42,659 bases of DNA. Origin: Bradyrhizobium sp. GTDB lineage: Bacteria; Pseudomonadota; Alphaproteobacteria; Rhizobiales; Xanthobacteraceae. Position 1 is the first letter of the stretch; every line of letters begins with the position of its first letter. The position numbers and the translations under genes are program-made. This document shows positions 8,135-16,876 of this stretch, piece by piece. The notes beneath the pieces were generated by a model. It saw only the letters and a list, made by a program, of their open reading frames with translations. It was not told the origin of the DNA and did not search any database. The stretch lies in contig NZ_JAFAVV010000539.1 of NCBI RefSeq assembly GCF_019242285.1, positions 1 to 42,659 of the forward strand. Reading direction: 5' to 3'.

Positions 8135-9127
8135 ATGCTGCGGGCACTGGGATATGCCGGGTTCGGATCGGACGCGCTGGAGGACTGGCAGCAGTTCGGC
8201 ACCTCGCTGGTCGGCTGGCAGGCGGTCGAGCGCGGCAATTCGCTGCTCGCCTTCCGGATGGACGACCGCAAGCAGCGCGTCGTAATCGACCGCGGAATGG
8301 GCGACGGCACGCGCTTCTTCGGCTGGGAGGTCGAGGACGCCGCTGCGCTGGATGCGCTCGCGGCTAAACTCGAGGCGGCGAAGGTGAGGGTCGCGGCCGA
8401 GCCGCAGACGCAGGCCGACGCGCGGCGAGTGCGTGCGCTGATCTCGTTCACCGATCCTGCCGGCAACCGGCTGGAGGCGTTTCACGGCGCCGAGATAGAC
8501 GACACGCCGTTCAAGCCCGGCCGCTCGATCTCCGGCTTCCGCACCGGCGCGCTCGGCCTCGGCCATGTCGTGCTGACGGTCGAGCACATCGAGGCAATGC
8601 TGCCGTTCTATGTCGACCTGCTCGGCTTCCGCCTCTCCGACTACATCGAAAAACCGTTCCGCGCCTACTTCTTCCACGTCAACCCGCGCCATCACTCGCT
8701 CGCGCTGATCGAGACCGGCAAGAACGGGATGCATCATCTGATGGTGGAGATGTGCGCCCTCGACGATGTCGGGCAGGCCTACGACATCGCGCTCGCCGAG
8801 GAGCGCGTCAACGTCACGCTCGGCCGCCACACCAACGATTTCATGACCTCGTTCTACGCGAAGACGCCGTCGGCGTTCCTGGTCGAATGCGGCTGGGGCG
8901 GCCGCGAAGTCGACGTCGCGACCTGGCAGCCGGTCGAGATGCATCACGGTCCGAGCCTGTGGGGCCACGAGCGGACGTGGCTCGACGACAAAGGGCGCGC
9001 CGCCGCACGCGAGATGCGCGCACAGGTGGTCCGCGACGGCCTCCGCGCACCGGTGCAGGTGATGGAAGGCAATTATCACGTGATGGCCGGCACCTGCGCG
9101 TGGTGGGACGGGATGAAGGGGAGTTGA
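8135..9127 (+). CDS. Type I extradiol ring-cleavage dioxygenase (VOC superfamily)
   Basis: 330 residues; ATG at 8135 after a GGGAG. Two tandem VOC modules are visible, the second one catalytic. Predicted Fe(II) ligands by comparison with BphC-type enzymes are His144 (GLGHVVLTVEH), His201 (GMHHLMVEM) and Glu251 (FLVECGWGG), with a conserved active-site-type His in RHHSLALIE. BphC-like enzymes cleave catechols next to the diol (2,3-dihydroxybiphenyl and related). The C-terminal segment WGHERTWLDD is also typical. The substrate cannot be read from sequence, and no other aromatic-degradation gene is nearby. It is transcribed away from trpL, with about 120 nt between the trp promoter and this ATG. 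Confidence 0.85.
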   Translation: MLRALGYAGFGSDALEDWQQFGTSLVGWQAVERGNSLLAFRMDDRKQRVVIDRGMGDGTRFFGWEVEDAAALDALAAKLEAAKVRVAAEPQTQADARRVRALISFTDPAGNRLEAFHGAEIDDTPFKPGRSISGFRTGALGLGHVVLTVEHIEAMLPFYVDLLGFRLSDYIEKPFRAYFFHVNPRHHSLALIETGKNGMHHLMVEMCALDDVGQAYDIALAEERVNVTLGRHTNDFMTSFYAKTPSAFLVECGWGGREVDVATWQPVEMHHGPSLWGHERTWLDDKGRAAAREMRAQVVRDGLRAPVQVMEGNYHVMAGTCAWWDGMKGS

Positions 9128-9180
9128 GCGCCCTGCCCTCGTCTGCTCTTCCGTAACGCCCACTGTCGCGGCGAACTCGG

Positions 9181-9237
9181 TTCACCTCTCCCCGCCGGGG
9201 AGAGGTCGATTTGCGCAAGCAAATCGGGTGAGGGGCC
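9181..9237. repeat. Short palindromic intergenic repeat, copy R1
   Basis: Two hairpins in a row: CTCTCCCC / GGGGAGAG around GCC, then GATTTGC (9208-9214) / GCAAATC (9219-9225) around GCAA, followed by GGGTGAGGGG. The same layout recurs at 11183-11245 (inverted) and 12821-12879 with a different but still self-complementary inner stem. It is non-coding. Confidence 0.75.
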
Positions 9238-9364
9238 GCAGCAAACAATGATAGCGCGCGCAAGCACCGGCAGAGAAACACCAGTTACTTCGGATTCAAC
9301 GGTTCAAAGAACAAGACAAGCTGCGCGTCACCGCGGCGTGAAAACGCCCGGGGCGATGCTTTGA

Positions 9365-9845
9365 CGTGACCCTCGAAACAAAGAGGGCGCAGGGAAGACC
9401 GGGTGCCCGTCGCACCCATGGTCCGCGTGCAACGTGGGTAGCACGCGGTACTCACCACAGGTACGGACGGATCAACCGGCCTTCCCTGCACGACGGTGTT
9501 AATAGCGTATTCCGTACTCTCCCCGGGGATCGGGCTCTCTTGCCCCCGTCGCTCGCGGAAGTGTTATGCCGCCGCCCGGTTGGGCTGTCACGGCCTTCCG
9601 CGATCTTGGCGCCAGCGTCGAGGCGTCAGGACCATACGGCTTAGCCGTCCGCGGATAGCGCCGTCGTCTGCACAGCCGTATGACTCACAAGTCCTCGCGG
9701 ACCCGCCCTGTCACCGACACCGCGCCGACGCTGCCCGCGTCCATCGCATTCCATCCCAACGTCCGTGACGATCGCGATCCGCCCCTCAAGCGGAATGGAA
9801 CAAAACGGGAACATATAGATGGAATCGGGGGCAGTCAAGCGTGGA
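9365..9845 (+). ncRNA. Candidate structured RNA element, copy 1 (dispersed repeat)
   Basis: This 796-nt gene-free stretch (9128-9923) holds an element that recurs at 38660-39056. An outer helix GCAGGGAAG (9389-9397) with CTTCCCTGC (9481-9489) encloses two hairpins: GGGTGC (9401-9406)/GCACCC (9412-9417), and CCGCGTGC (9423-9430)/GCACGCGG (9441-9448). Then follow the unpaired ACCACAGG (9454-9461), a hairpin TGGCGCC (9607-9613)/GGCGTCA (9622-9628), and a long-range stem TTCCAT (9749-9754)/ATGGAA (9795-9800) around the invariant core CGTGACGATCGCGAT. Compared with copy 2, base changes in the stems are compensated. Whether it is transcribed is unknown; the strand given is that of the shared orientation of the copies. 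Confidence 0.6.
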
Positions 9846-9923
9846 GTTGCCGAACCGAACTAAACGTAGTCGAAATCAACTTCGCTACGCTCTTCTGCGG
9901 CAACGATCTCCCCATCGGGATGT

Positions 9924-10841
9924 TCAATCGCGAATCGGAAATGAAACCCCATCGCTTATTGCCGCGATCCCTTGACTATTGGGCGGACAAGCCGGCCTCG
10001 AAGGTAGAGGCTCGATCATCTCTCCCGGGTGCTGCCAACTCGGATAACGAAACATCCTTGGTAGGAAATCTGCAGGAGGAACGTACCGATCAGCGGCCTC
10101 ACCCAAAATTGGCTGGATTATCAGCCCGCCGCGTCCAAGCAAAAGCACGGCATTTTTCGTTCTAAAGAGACCATCAATGTGTAGGTGTTTAGCTGAAGAT
10201 CGAATGAGCTGGAAGATCGGAATTCCGCTTTCGTTGACCACCTCGATAGCACGTTCACTGGCGTTTACGTCCCAGTTCGGCGCTAAGAGGTTAAACCTGC
10301 CAGCCCGTAACGAAAAAGCTTCATAAACTTGGCCTGGCGCAAACAAACTTACATCAGCGGTGAGAAGTCCATCCTTTATATACGGCGAGATAACAGGTGT
10401 TTGGATTCCCCCGCGCGAGAAGGAAAGAAACGGATATGGTTCACCCTTATTGATGTGATCAAGGAGTCCCGTTATCGGCGCAAAGTTCATACACCCGATA
10501 GAGAAGATTGGATGCGCGTCCGTGTTCTCCGAAAAGATGGGGGACGATCCGTGGGAAGGCGCTGATGCAGAATAGAAGTTGTTGATCGTCCCGGCGACTT
10601 GTCCCCCGGAGACTGCGCCCGTTACTACATTATTATTACCACTCACCGTCATCGAAGGCGCAGAAGATGGGGCAACAATAGCAGATTGCAGGCCTAGGAG
10701 CGTACGGCCCTTCTCCACAATAGCGCTAAGATTTCCCATGAACGTGGCAAAAGCAGCGACGACAACAACCAAAATTCCCAACGTGCTCGCGAACCATTTC
10801 CGCTGGCGTACGAGCCATCTTTTCGCAGTTTTGGCGTCCAA
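9924..10841 (-). CDS. Hypothetical membrane-anchored protein in a low-GC island
   Basis: 305 residues from a TTG at 10841, chosen because AGGAGG (10854-10849) lies exactly 7 nt upstream; an ATG at 10880 in frame has no such site. One membrane segment (FASTLGILVVVVAAFATFMG, about residues 14-33) is followed by a Gly/Asn-rich linker with SGNNNVVTGAVSGGQVAGTI (about residues 65-85) and a soluble domain of about 200 residues without a motif I recognise. Base composition is visibly lower in GC than all neighbours, and the gene is bracketed by dispersed repeats on both sides, so it looks acquired. The soluble part probably lies outside the cytoplasm if the segment is a signal anchor; that is inference. 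Confidence 0.6.
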   Translation of the reverse strand: MDAKTAKRWLVRQRKWFASTLGILVVVVAAFATFMGNLSAIVEKGRTLLGLQSAIVAPSSAPSMTVSGNNNVVTGAVSGGQVAGTINNFYSASAPSHGSSPIFSENTDAHPIFSIGCMNFAPITGLLDHINKGEPYPFLSFSRGGIQTPVISPYIKDGLLTADVSLFAPGQVYEAFSLRAGRFNLLAPNWDVNASERAIEVVNESGIPIFQLIRSSAKHLHIDGLFRTKNAVLLLGRGGLIIQPILGEAADRYVPPADFLPRMFRYPSWQHPGEMIEPLPSRPACPPNSQGIAAISDGVSFPIRD

Positions 10842-11000
10842 GCATGATCCTCCTCTAGAGGTGCACCATCCCTGACACAATTCTTAATTGATTAGAAGGC
10901 GCCCATTGCCGTTGCCCACCGAGGGAGTGAGCGAACTCGTGGTTCGAACTACACGTTGTCCGCCACGACCGACCAGAAGGCAAAGCATGAGAACAATAGC

Positions 11001-11158
11001 AGCTCGTCGTAGGATGGGTAGAGCGTTCCATTCGCCGATGCTTCGGCAGGTCGAGGCTAGAGCGAAACCCATCATTCTCGTCGGCGTTGATGGGTTTCGC
11101 TCACAGCGCATGCTGGTTCAGCTCTGAGCAAGGAGTCGCTCTACCCATCCTACGAGCT
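11001..11158. repeat. MITE-like long palindrome, copy A
   Basis: Outer arms CGTAGGATGGGTAGAGCG (11008-11025) and their exact complement (11137-11154) form an 18-bp stem. An inner pair GCGAAACCCATCA (11062-11074) / TGATGGGTTTCGC (11088-11100) forms a 13-bp stem. A second copy lies at 38471-38594 with the same arms. The element contains no protein gene and resembles non-autonomous repeats common in this genus. Together with the repeat at 11183-11245 it accounts for most of the gene-free stretch 10842-11282. Confidence 0.8.
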
Positions 11159-11182
11159 GCTTCGGCAGCAGCGCGCGTCGCG

Positions 11183-11245
11183 CCCCCTCACCCGGCGCTT
11201 TGCGCCGACCTCTCCCCTTGTGGGCCCCGGCGGGGAGAGGTGAAA
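11183..11245. repeat. Short palindromic intergenic repeat, copy R2 (inverted)
   Basis: Reads CCCCTCACCC, then GGCGC-TTT-GCGCC, then GACCTCTCCCC, i.e. the complement of the R1 layout with a different inner stem, followed by GGCGGGGAGAGGTG. It is located 38 nt past the end of the small membrane protein gene at 11283. Confidence 0.72.
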
Positions 11246-11282
11246 CCGTGCTCGTGGCGGGCGATCCTGCTACCAACGCCCC

Positions 11283-11489
11283 TCAGCCCCACACCACGCT
11301 CAGAATCCGCACGATCGCGTAGATCGACAGCAGCGGACCGATGATGCGCAAGAGGCGGCCCCAGCGGGCGTGCCAGGCTTCCCACTCGTCCTGGCGGGGA
11401 CCCTCCGGCACCGGGCGGAACGCGTACCAGCACGCGATCAGGCCGCCGGCGAGCATGATCCAGGAGCCGATGGTTTGCGCGAGGAACAT
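11283..11489 (-). CDS. Small two-helix membrane protein (unknown function)
   Basis: 68 residues with two hydrophobic helices (TIGSWIMLAGGLIACWYAF, about residues 6-24, and LLRIIGPLLSIYAIVRIL, about 46-63) separated by a charged, Trp-rich loop PRQDEWEAWHARWGR. The composition, a stop right before a repeat element and a clean ATG support a real gene rather than a chance frame. I do not recognise a named family. It is transcribed alone, as its upstream neighbour begins 159 nt away in a region without a gene on this strand. Confidence 0.62.
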   Translation of the reverse strand: MFLAQTIGSWIMLAGGLIACWYAFRPVPEGPRQDEWEAWHARWGRLLRIIGPLLSIYAIVRILSVVWG

Positions 11490-11647
11490 CGTGGCGGCCT
11501 TCGTTCGATCAGACGGGTGTTTTCGGTGCGACCGGCATAGGCCGGATCAGGAGGGAATTGAAGCTCGGTGCCGCAGGCTGGCGCCGATTTCATGACGGCC
11601 TCGCGGCAGCGGCGTGCAACATTTGGCTGGAGAAAGGTCTGGTTGTT

Positions 11648-12721
11648 TCAGGCCGCGCTCTCGCCCGGCTTGGTGTCCTCTGGCCTCGGCAGGCCGAGCC
11701 GCGCGAAAATCTCTTCCGCGATCGCGAAGGCGCGGTCATAGACCCTGGCGCGCTCGACGAAGAAATGGAAATAGCCGGCCGGCGTCTCCGGCTCGATCTC
11801 GATCAGCTCGACCTGCTTGAATTTCGGGTCGGTGAGGTGGCCGGCCGCGATCAGGTCGTTGATGCGCCGCATCGCATCGACCTCGGCCTTGTAGCCGACC
11901 GAGAACCACATCTCGTAGCTCCAGTCCTGCACCTCGAACCAGTTCTGCGGCATGCGGCCGACCCAGCCATTGGCGAGCGGGCGGGCGACGAAGACGCGGT
12001 CGAAACCGTGCAGCTCGGAGACGATGCAGGAACGATGATAGGCGCCGTCCATCCGGCCATCGGGCAGGCCGTTGAAGCCGTAGAGCGACAGCCACAGCGC
12101 CGACCGCACCGCTTCCGCCGTGATCGGCCGGATCGGGCGCTCGGCACGCACGTCGGAGACGTAGCGCCGGTCGTAGGCGCGCGCGCGGCAGGCGAGCTTG
12201 GCCGCATGGCGGTTCGGCAGCGCCTTCTCCGAGGGCAGCAGCGCCCGCGCGGCGTCGTTGCCGTAGAGCACGCCGTCGCCGGACGTCGGATCGTAGCTGT
12301 TGAACACGACGCCGATCGGGCTCTCGTTGAGCGCGTCGGCGGCGTTGGCAAAGTCGGCCTCGGTGCGCACCGGCACATATTGCTGCGCCGGCAGCAGCCG
12401 GTCGGCCAGCATGTGGAGCGGGTCCTTGCCCCAATAGGGCCTCGCCAGCCGCGCCAGCGCTTCGCCATAGGCCGGCCGGAACACGCCGGGATAGCCGAGC
12501 GCGACGATCTTCGCTTGCGACAGCGGCGTGTCGTCGCCCGCGGGCGGCAACAAATGCGCGCGCGGATCAACGCCTGCGAGCCAGTCCGCCAGCACCAGGA
12601 TCTGGCCGCTGGTCGCGGTCACGAGCTCGGGCCTGACGTCCCATCTGGTGGCGGCGGCGAGAAAGCCTGCGCCGTGGGCGTTGAAGCCGCCGAGGCCGGC
12701 GAGTGCGAAGGCGACACGCAT
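11648..12721 (-). CDS. Patatin-like protein with degenerate catalytic motif
   Basis: 357 residues from the ATG at 12721; an in-frame GTG at 12733 is the alternative start. The N-terminus VAFALAGLGGFNAHGAGFL resembles the glycine-rich oxyanion loop of patatin-like phospholipases, and TATSGQI (Ser38) sits where the nucleophile elbow GxSxG is expected, though the flanking glycines are not conserved. A DGAYHRS segment (about residue 226) could correspond to the catalytic Asp-Gly motif. If the family call is right, the enzyme would be a lipid acyl hydrolase, but the altered elbow makes activity uncertain. No membrane segment is seen. It is transcribed toward the small membrane protein gene. Confidence 0.6.
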   Translation of the reverse strand: MRVAFALAGLGGFNAHGAGFLAAATRWDVRPELVTATSGQILVLADWLAGVDPRAHLLPPAGDDTPLSQAKIVALGYPGVFRPAYGEALARLARPYWGKDPLHMLADRLLPAQQYVPVRTEADFANAADALNESPIGVVFNSYDPTSGDGVLYGNDAARALLPSEKALPNRHAAKLACRARAYDRRYVSDVRAERPIRPITAEAVRSALWLSLYGFNGLPDGRMDGAYHRSCIVSELHGFDRVFVARPLANGWVGRMPQNWFEVQDWSYEMWFSVGYKAEVDAMRRINDLIAAGHLTDPKFKQVELIEIEPETPAGYFHFFVERARVYDRAFAIAEEIFARLGLPRPEDTKPGESAA

Positions 12722-12820
12722 GCGAAATTCCACGGCGGAGGTGTTGCGCGACCGCTACTGTAGATTGCAAAAATGGCGCAAATCAAGCGAGCGAGTAAAG
12801 CTGCTGAAGTTTCGGCCGAC

Positions 12821-12879
12821 CCCTCCTCGCTCGCGCGGAGAGGTCGGATTGCATCGTCAGATGCAATCCGGGTGCGGGG
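12821..12879. repeat. Short palindromic intergenic repeat, copy R3
   Basis: GAGAGGTC, then GGATTGCAT (12846-12854) / ATGCAATCC (12861-12869), then GGGTGCGGGG. This is the same frame as R1, with an inner stem of different sequence that still pairs. It lies in the 338-nt gene-free stretch 12722-13059. Confidence 0.72.
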
Positions 12880-12913
12880 TACAGGTCCAACAATTCACAC
12901 CGCCCGTGCGTCG

Positions 12914-12985
12914 GCCCCTCACCCCGCCCTCTCCCCGCATCCGCCTTCGCCCCGAAGGCGGGCTTCGGGGGACAAGAGAACGGGG
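12914..12985. repeat. Partial, inverted palindromic repeat R4
   Basis: CCCCTCACCC followed by CCTCTCCCC gives the inverted frame of R1, with the inner stem missing and a separate hairpin CGCCTTCG-CCCC-GAAGGCG inserted after it. It looks like a decayed or rearranged copy next to R3. The rest of this gene-free stretch shows nothing I can name. Confidence 0.5.
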
Positions 12986-13059
12986 CGAGGGAGCGCACCT
13001 TCGCTGCTCCATCGAATCCGATATCGCCCTGCTCGACGCCCGCGCCGGACGACTGTCAC

Positions 13060-13734
13060 TCACCCCAGGTGCTTCCGGAAGAACTCCGTGGCGCGGGTCC
13101 AGGCCAATTCGGCGGCCTCGCGGTCATGCACGGCCATGCGCTGCTCGTTGACGAAGCCGTGGTCGGCCTCATAGCGATGCAGCTCGAGCGGCTTGCCGGC
13201 GGCCTTCATCGCCTTCTCCCAGGCATTCACCGCCTCCGGCGTGCACCAGTCGTCCTTGTCGGCGAAATGGGCCTGCAGCGGGATCTTGACGTCGGCGGGC
13301 TTCACCGCGGCTTCCGGCGGAATGCCGTAGAACACCACGCCGACGGTGAGCTCGGGGATCTTCGCCGCCCCGATGACGGTCACCGCGCCGCCCATGCAGA
13401 AGCCGGTCAGCCCGACCTTGGCGCCGTTGCGGGCGAGATATTGCACGGCGCCGCGCACGCTCTGCGTGGTGGCGTCCATGAAGTCGAGCGAGCTCATCTG
13501 CTTGTTGGCGGCTTCGGTGTCGTGATAGGGCACCACCACGCCGCGGTAGAGATCGGGTGCCAGCGCGTCGAAGCCGGCCAGCGCGAAGCGGTCGCAGATG
13601 CCCTTGATCTGGTCCTGCAAGCCCCACCACTCCTGGATCACCACCACACAGGGCGCGTTGCCGCGCGCGGCATTGGCGAGATAGCCGGACGCTTCCTTGC
13701 CGTCCGGACGCTTGAAAGTGACTGACGTGCCCAT
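13060..13734 (-). CDS. Dienelactone hydrolase family protein
   Basis: 224 residues. The ATG at 13734 is chosen because GGAGG lies 7 nt upstream; a longer frame upstream lacks such a site. An alpha/beta hydrolase with the dienelactone hydrolase triad: nucleophile Cys113 in GLTGFCMGGA, an Asp in ADKDDW (161-162), and His192 in EADHGF. QEWWG with Glu36 matches the Glu that primes the Cys in this family. Characterised members hydrolyse carboxymethylenebutenolide in chlorocatechol breakdown, but many homologs have other ester substrates and no pathway genes are adjacent. The family call is firm. Confidence 0.88.
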   Translation of the reverse strand: MGTSVTFKRPDGKEASGYLANAARGNAPCVVVIQEWWGLQDQIKGICDRFALAGFDALAPDLYRGVVVPYHDTEAANKQMSSLDFMDATTQSVRGAVQYLARNGAKVGLTGFCMGGAVTVIGAAKIPELTVGVVFYGIPPEAAVKPADVKIPLQAHFADKDDWCTPEAVNAWEKAMKAAGKPLELHRYEADHGFVNEQRMAVHDREAAELAWTRATEFFRKHLG

Positions 13735-13875
13735 ATGGCTTCCTCCGGGAGTCGCTTTTTCGGTTGCGTTGCAAACCCCACCATCTTGTCCGCGCCGCGG
13801 GTCGGACGCAATCAAGACTGCGTCATTCCTGCTGCCCATATGGTGAGCAAACCCGCCAACGACGAGCCGACCATG

Positions 13876-13901
13876 AAAAAAGCCCCCGGAGCGGGGGCTT
13901 T
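13876..13901 (-). terminator. Rho-independent terminator of the bc1 operon
   Basis: Read on the minus strand, AAAGCCCCCG-CTC-CGGGGGCTTTTTT is a perfect 10-bp stem with a 3-nt loop ending in six T. It lies 26 nt after the fbcH stop. The operon is thus closed before the dienelactone hydrolase gene. Confidence 0.92.
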
Positions 13902-13926
13902 CGCATTCACACCAGCTTCACAAAGG

Positions 13927-15996
13927 TCAGTGCGCGTCGGCCCAGACCTTCTTCTTGGTGAAATACATCATGCCGGCGAAGATGATCAGCACGACGAAGA
14001 CCTGGAAACCGAGCCGCTTGCGCGCCTCCATGTGCGGCTCCGCCGCCCACATCAGGAAGGTAGCGACGTCCTTGGCGTATTGCGCGACGGTGGCCGGCGC
14101 GCCGTCGTCATAGGTCACTTGGCCGTCGGACAGCGGCTTCGGCATCTTGATGGCGTGACCGGGGAAATACTTGTTGTAATAGGAGCCGTCCGGGATCGGG
14201 ACGTCCTTGGGCGGGCTGTCCTCGAAACCCTGCAGGATCGCCGAGACATAGTTCGGGCCCTGCTCCTGGAACTGGCTGAACAGGTCGAAGACGAACCAGG
14301 GGAAGCCGCGCTCATAGGAGCGCGCCTTGTCGATCAGCGACAGGTCGGGCGGCAGGCCGCCGCCATTGGCGACGCGCGCCGCCTGCTCGTTCGGGAACGG
14401 CGAGGGAAAATAGTCCGCCGGCCGGCCGGGCCGCTCGAACATCTCGCCCTGGTCATTGGGGCCGTCCTTGATCTTGTAGGTCGACGCCAGCGCGGCCGCC
14501 TGCGCGGCCGAATAGCCGGGCCCGCCGGGATCGGCGAGGTTGCGGAAGGCGACGTAGGACAGCGAGTGACAGTTGGCGCAGACCTCCTTGTAGACCTTGA
14601 GACCGCGCTGCAGGGCGGCGCGGTCATAGGTGCCGAACGGGCCGGAGAACGACCATTTCAGCGACGGCGGCGTGTCCACCTCCTCGGCCCGCGCATCGCG
14701 CGTCGAGCCGGCGAACAGCGCGGTCGCGATGCAGAGCGCGATCGCCGTCGAGACCATCGGCACCGGTCGGCCGTGGCTCTTGGCGAGCACGTCGTCGGCG
14801 ATCGAGTTCGGCACCGGCCGCGGCGTCTCGATCACGCTGAGCAGCGGCAGGATGATCAGGAAGTAGGAGAAGTAGCAGACGGTGAGGATGCGGCCGGCGA
14901 TGACATAGATGCCTTCCGGCGGCTGCGCGCCGAGATAGCCGAGCAGGATGCAGACGATGACGAACAGCCAGAAGAACTGCTTCGCCAGCGGCCGGTACTT
15001 GGAAGACCGCGTCCTGGCGGTGTCGAGCCAGGGCAGGAACACCAGGATCAGGATCGCCGAGAACATCGCGACCACGCCGGCGAGCTTGTTCGGGATCGAG
15101 CGCAGGATCGCGTAGAACGGCAGGTAGTACCACTCCGGCACGATGTGCTGCGGGGTCTGCGCCGGGTTGGCCGGGATGTAGTTGTCGGCGTCGCCCAGAT
15201 AGTTCGGCATGTAGAAGATGAACCAGGCATAGAGCAGCAGGAACACCGAGACGCCGAACATGTCCTTGATGGTCGCGTAGGGCGTGAACGGCACGGTGTC
15301 CTTCTCGCTCTTGGCATCGACGCCCGCCGGGTTGTTCTGGCCCGCGACATGCAGCGCCCAGACGTGCAGCACGACCACGCCCGCGATCAGGAACGGCAAC
15401 AGATAGTGCAGCGAGAAGAAGCGGTTCAGCGTCGGGTTGCCGACCGAATAGCCGCCCCACAGCAGCGTGACGATGCTGTCGCCGACATAAGGAACGGCCG
15501 AGAACAGGTTGGTGATGACCGTGGCGCCCCAGAAGCTCATCTGCCCCCAGGGCAGCACATAGCCCATGAAGCCGGTCGCCATCATCAGCAGGTAGATGAT
15601 GACGCCGAGAATCCACAAGACCTCGCGCGGCTCCTTGTACGATCCGTAATAGAGGCCGCGGAACATGTGGACGTAGACCGCGAAGAAGAACATCGAGGCG
15701 CCGGCCGCGTGCATGTTGCGCAAGAGCCAGCCATAGTTGACGTCGCGCACCAGCAGTTCGACCGAGCGGAAGGCGAGGTCGGCGTTCGGCGTGTAGTGCA
15801 TCGCCAGGATCACGCCGGTCAGGATCTGCATGCCCAGCATGAACGACAGGATGGCGCCGAAGGTCCACCAGTAGTTCAGGTTGCGTGGCGTCGGGTACGC
15901 CACGAACGAGGAATGCATGAGACCCAAAATCGGCAGGCGTCGTTCGAACCATTGCAAGGCGGGATGGCTCGGCTTGTAGTCGGATGGTCCGCTCAT
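13927..15996 (-). CDS. fbcH: Fused cytochrome b / cytochrome c1 precursor of the bc1 complex
   Basis: 689 residues from the ATG at 15996 (AGGA 7 nt upstream; an ATG at 16029 would add 11 residues). The first about 410 residues are cytochrome b: multiple membrane helices, heme-ligand helices with histidines ([43 protein letters not shown]), and the Qo-site PEW motif in [11 protein letters not shown] signal-like helix ([11 protein letters not shown], cleavage near ARAEEV) then starts cytochrome c1 with the heme site [10 protein letters not shown] and a C-terminal anchor [14 protein letters not shown]. In Bradyrhizobium this single polypeptide is known to be cleaved into the two cytochromes. It follows the Rieske gene by 68 nt. 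Confidence 0.96.
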   Translation of the reverse strand: MSGPSDYKPSHPALQWFERRLPILGLMHSSFVAYPTPRNLNYWWTFGAILSFMLGMQILTGVILAMHYTPNADLAFRSVELLVRDVNYGWLLRNMHAAGASMFFFAVYVHMFRGLYYGSYKEPREVLWILGVIIYLLMMATGFMGYVLPWGQMSFWGATVITNLFSAVPYVGDSIVTLLWGGYSVGNPTLNRFFSLHYLLPFLIAGVVVLHVWALHVAGQNNPAGVDAKSEKDTVPFTPYATIKDMFGVSVFLLLYAWFIFYMPNYLGDADNYIPANPAQTPQHIVPEWYYLPFYAILRSIPNKLAGVVAMFSAILILVFLPWLDTARTRSSKYRPLAKQFFWLFVIVCILLGYLGAQPPEGIYVIAGRILTVCYFSYFLIILPLLSVIETPRPVPNSIADDVLAKSHGRPVPMVSTAIALCIATALFAGSTRDARAEEVDTPPSLKWSFSGPFGTYDRAALQRGLKVYKEVCANCHSLSYVAFRNLADPGGPGYSAAQAAALASTYKIKDGPNDQGEMFERPGRPADYFPSPFPNEQAARVANGGGLPPDLSLIDKARSYERGFPWFVFDLFSQFQEQGPNYVSAILQGFEDSPPKDVPIPDGSYYNKYFPGHAIKMPKPLSDGQVTYDDGAPATVAQYAKDVATFLMWAAEPHMEARKRLGFQVFVVLIIFAGMMYFTKKKVWADAH

Positions 15997-16064
15997 TTTG
16001 CGATCCTGAGGAAAAGGTAGACGATGCAATGGGTCGAAGGCGCGGGGAGGAAAGCCCCCGCGCT

Positions 16065-16592
16065 TCAGCCGATCTGGATTTTGGTATCGGAGACGAACTG
16101 ATAGGGCGGCACCGGCAGGTTGGCGGGCGCCGGCCCCTGGCGGATGCGGCCGGAGCTATCGTATTGCGAGCCATGGCAGGGGCAGAAGAAGCCGTCATAT
16201 TCGCCCTGATGGGCGATCGGGATGCAGCCGAGATGGGTGCAGATGCCGATCACGACCAGCCACTGGTCATGGCCGTCCTTGACGCGGGACTCGTCGGTGG
16301 CGGGGTCGCGCAGCGTGTCGACCTCGACCGCGCGCGCCTCCTCGATCTGCTTCTTGGTCCGGTGCATGATGTAGATCGGCTTGCCGCGCCAGAACACCTT
16401 GATGTCCTGCCCGTCGGCGATCGGCGCGATGTCGACCTCGATCGGCGCGCCGGCCGCGATCGTCGCGGCGTCGGGGTTCATCTGGGAGACGAAGGGCCAG
16501 AGTGAGGCCACCCCGCCGACGGCGGCGGCCGCCCCGGTCGCAACCAACAGGAAATCACGTCGGGTCGGATGATCAGCCGTAGTCGTTGTCAC
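16065..16592 (-). CDS. petA: Ubiquinol-cytochrome c reductase Rieske iron-sulfur subunit
   Basis: 175 residues (fbcF in the Bradyrhizobium literature). The N-terminus has a Tat-type twin-arginine signal anchor, [18 protein letters not shown], as usual for Rieske proteins. The 2Fe-2S ligands are in CTHLGC (Cys118, His120) and CPCHGS (Cys137, His140), with Cys123 and Cys139 as the expected disulfide pair. It moves electrons from ubiquinol to cytochrome c1 on the periplasmic side. It is first in the fbcFH operon; the divergent trmL gene starts 284 nt away, and this gap must hold the promoters of both. I could not pick out a convincing site within it. Confidence 0.96.
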   Translation of the reverse strand: MTTTTADHPTRRDFLLVATGAAAAVGGVASLWPFVSQMNPDAATIAAGAPIEVDIAPIADGQDIKVFWRGKPIYIMHRTKKQIEEARAVEVDTLRDPATDESRVKDGHDQWLVVIGICTHLGCIPIAHQGEYDGFFCPCHGSQYDSSGRIRQGPAPANLPVPPYQFVSDTKIQIG

Positions 16593-16876
16593 GATTCAAA
16601 CCCTTTCCTAGTTGCAGCCGGTGGAACCGCCCCAAAGCGACGCTTCGCGCACGCTACGACTCGGGAGGCTCTGCCGGCGCCCGCGTCCCCCGCGGCGGCA
16701 GAACGGAGGGCTTTTCCTGCCTTGACCGGCGGAACAGGCCCCAGAATCGTTCTATTGGCACCCTTGCCGAAAGAGCGCAAGCCCGCTAACGGCCAGCTAG
16801 CGTGCAATGCACTGAATCGGCGCATAGCGTTGTTTTGTTCATACATTTCCGTGAGCCGGCGGGATTCGAATACAAC

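Noticed and set aside
10884..11111. A 75-codon frame on the minus strand crossing the MITE copy
   Set aside because: It runs through the inner hairpin of a repeat and has no ribosome site or domain.
12783..13063. Short minus-strand frames in the gap between the patatin-like and dienelactone hydrolase genes
   Set aside because: They consist of Arg/Pro-rich translation of the palindromic repeats.
13735..16020. A 761-codon open frame on the plus strand opposite fbcH
   Set aside because: It is an antisense shadow; the product is Arg/His/Glu-rich repeats with no fold, and fbcH on the other strand is unmistakable.
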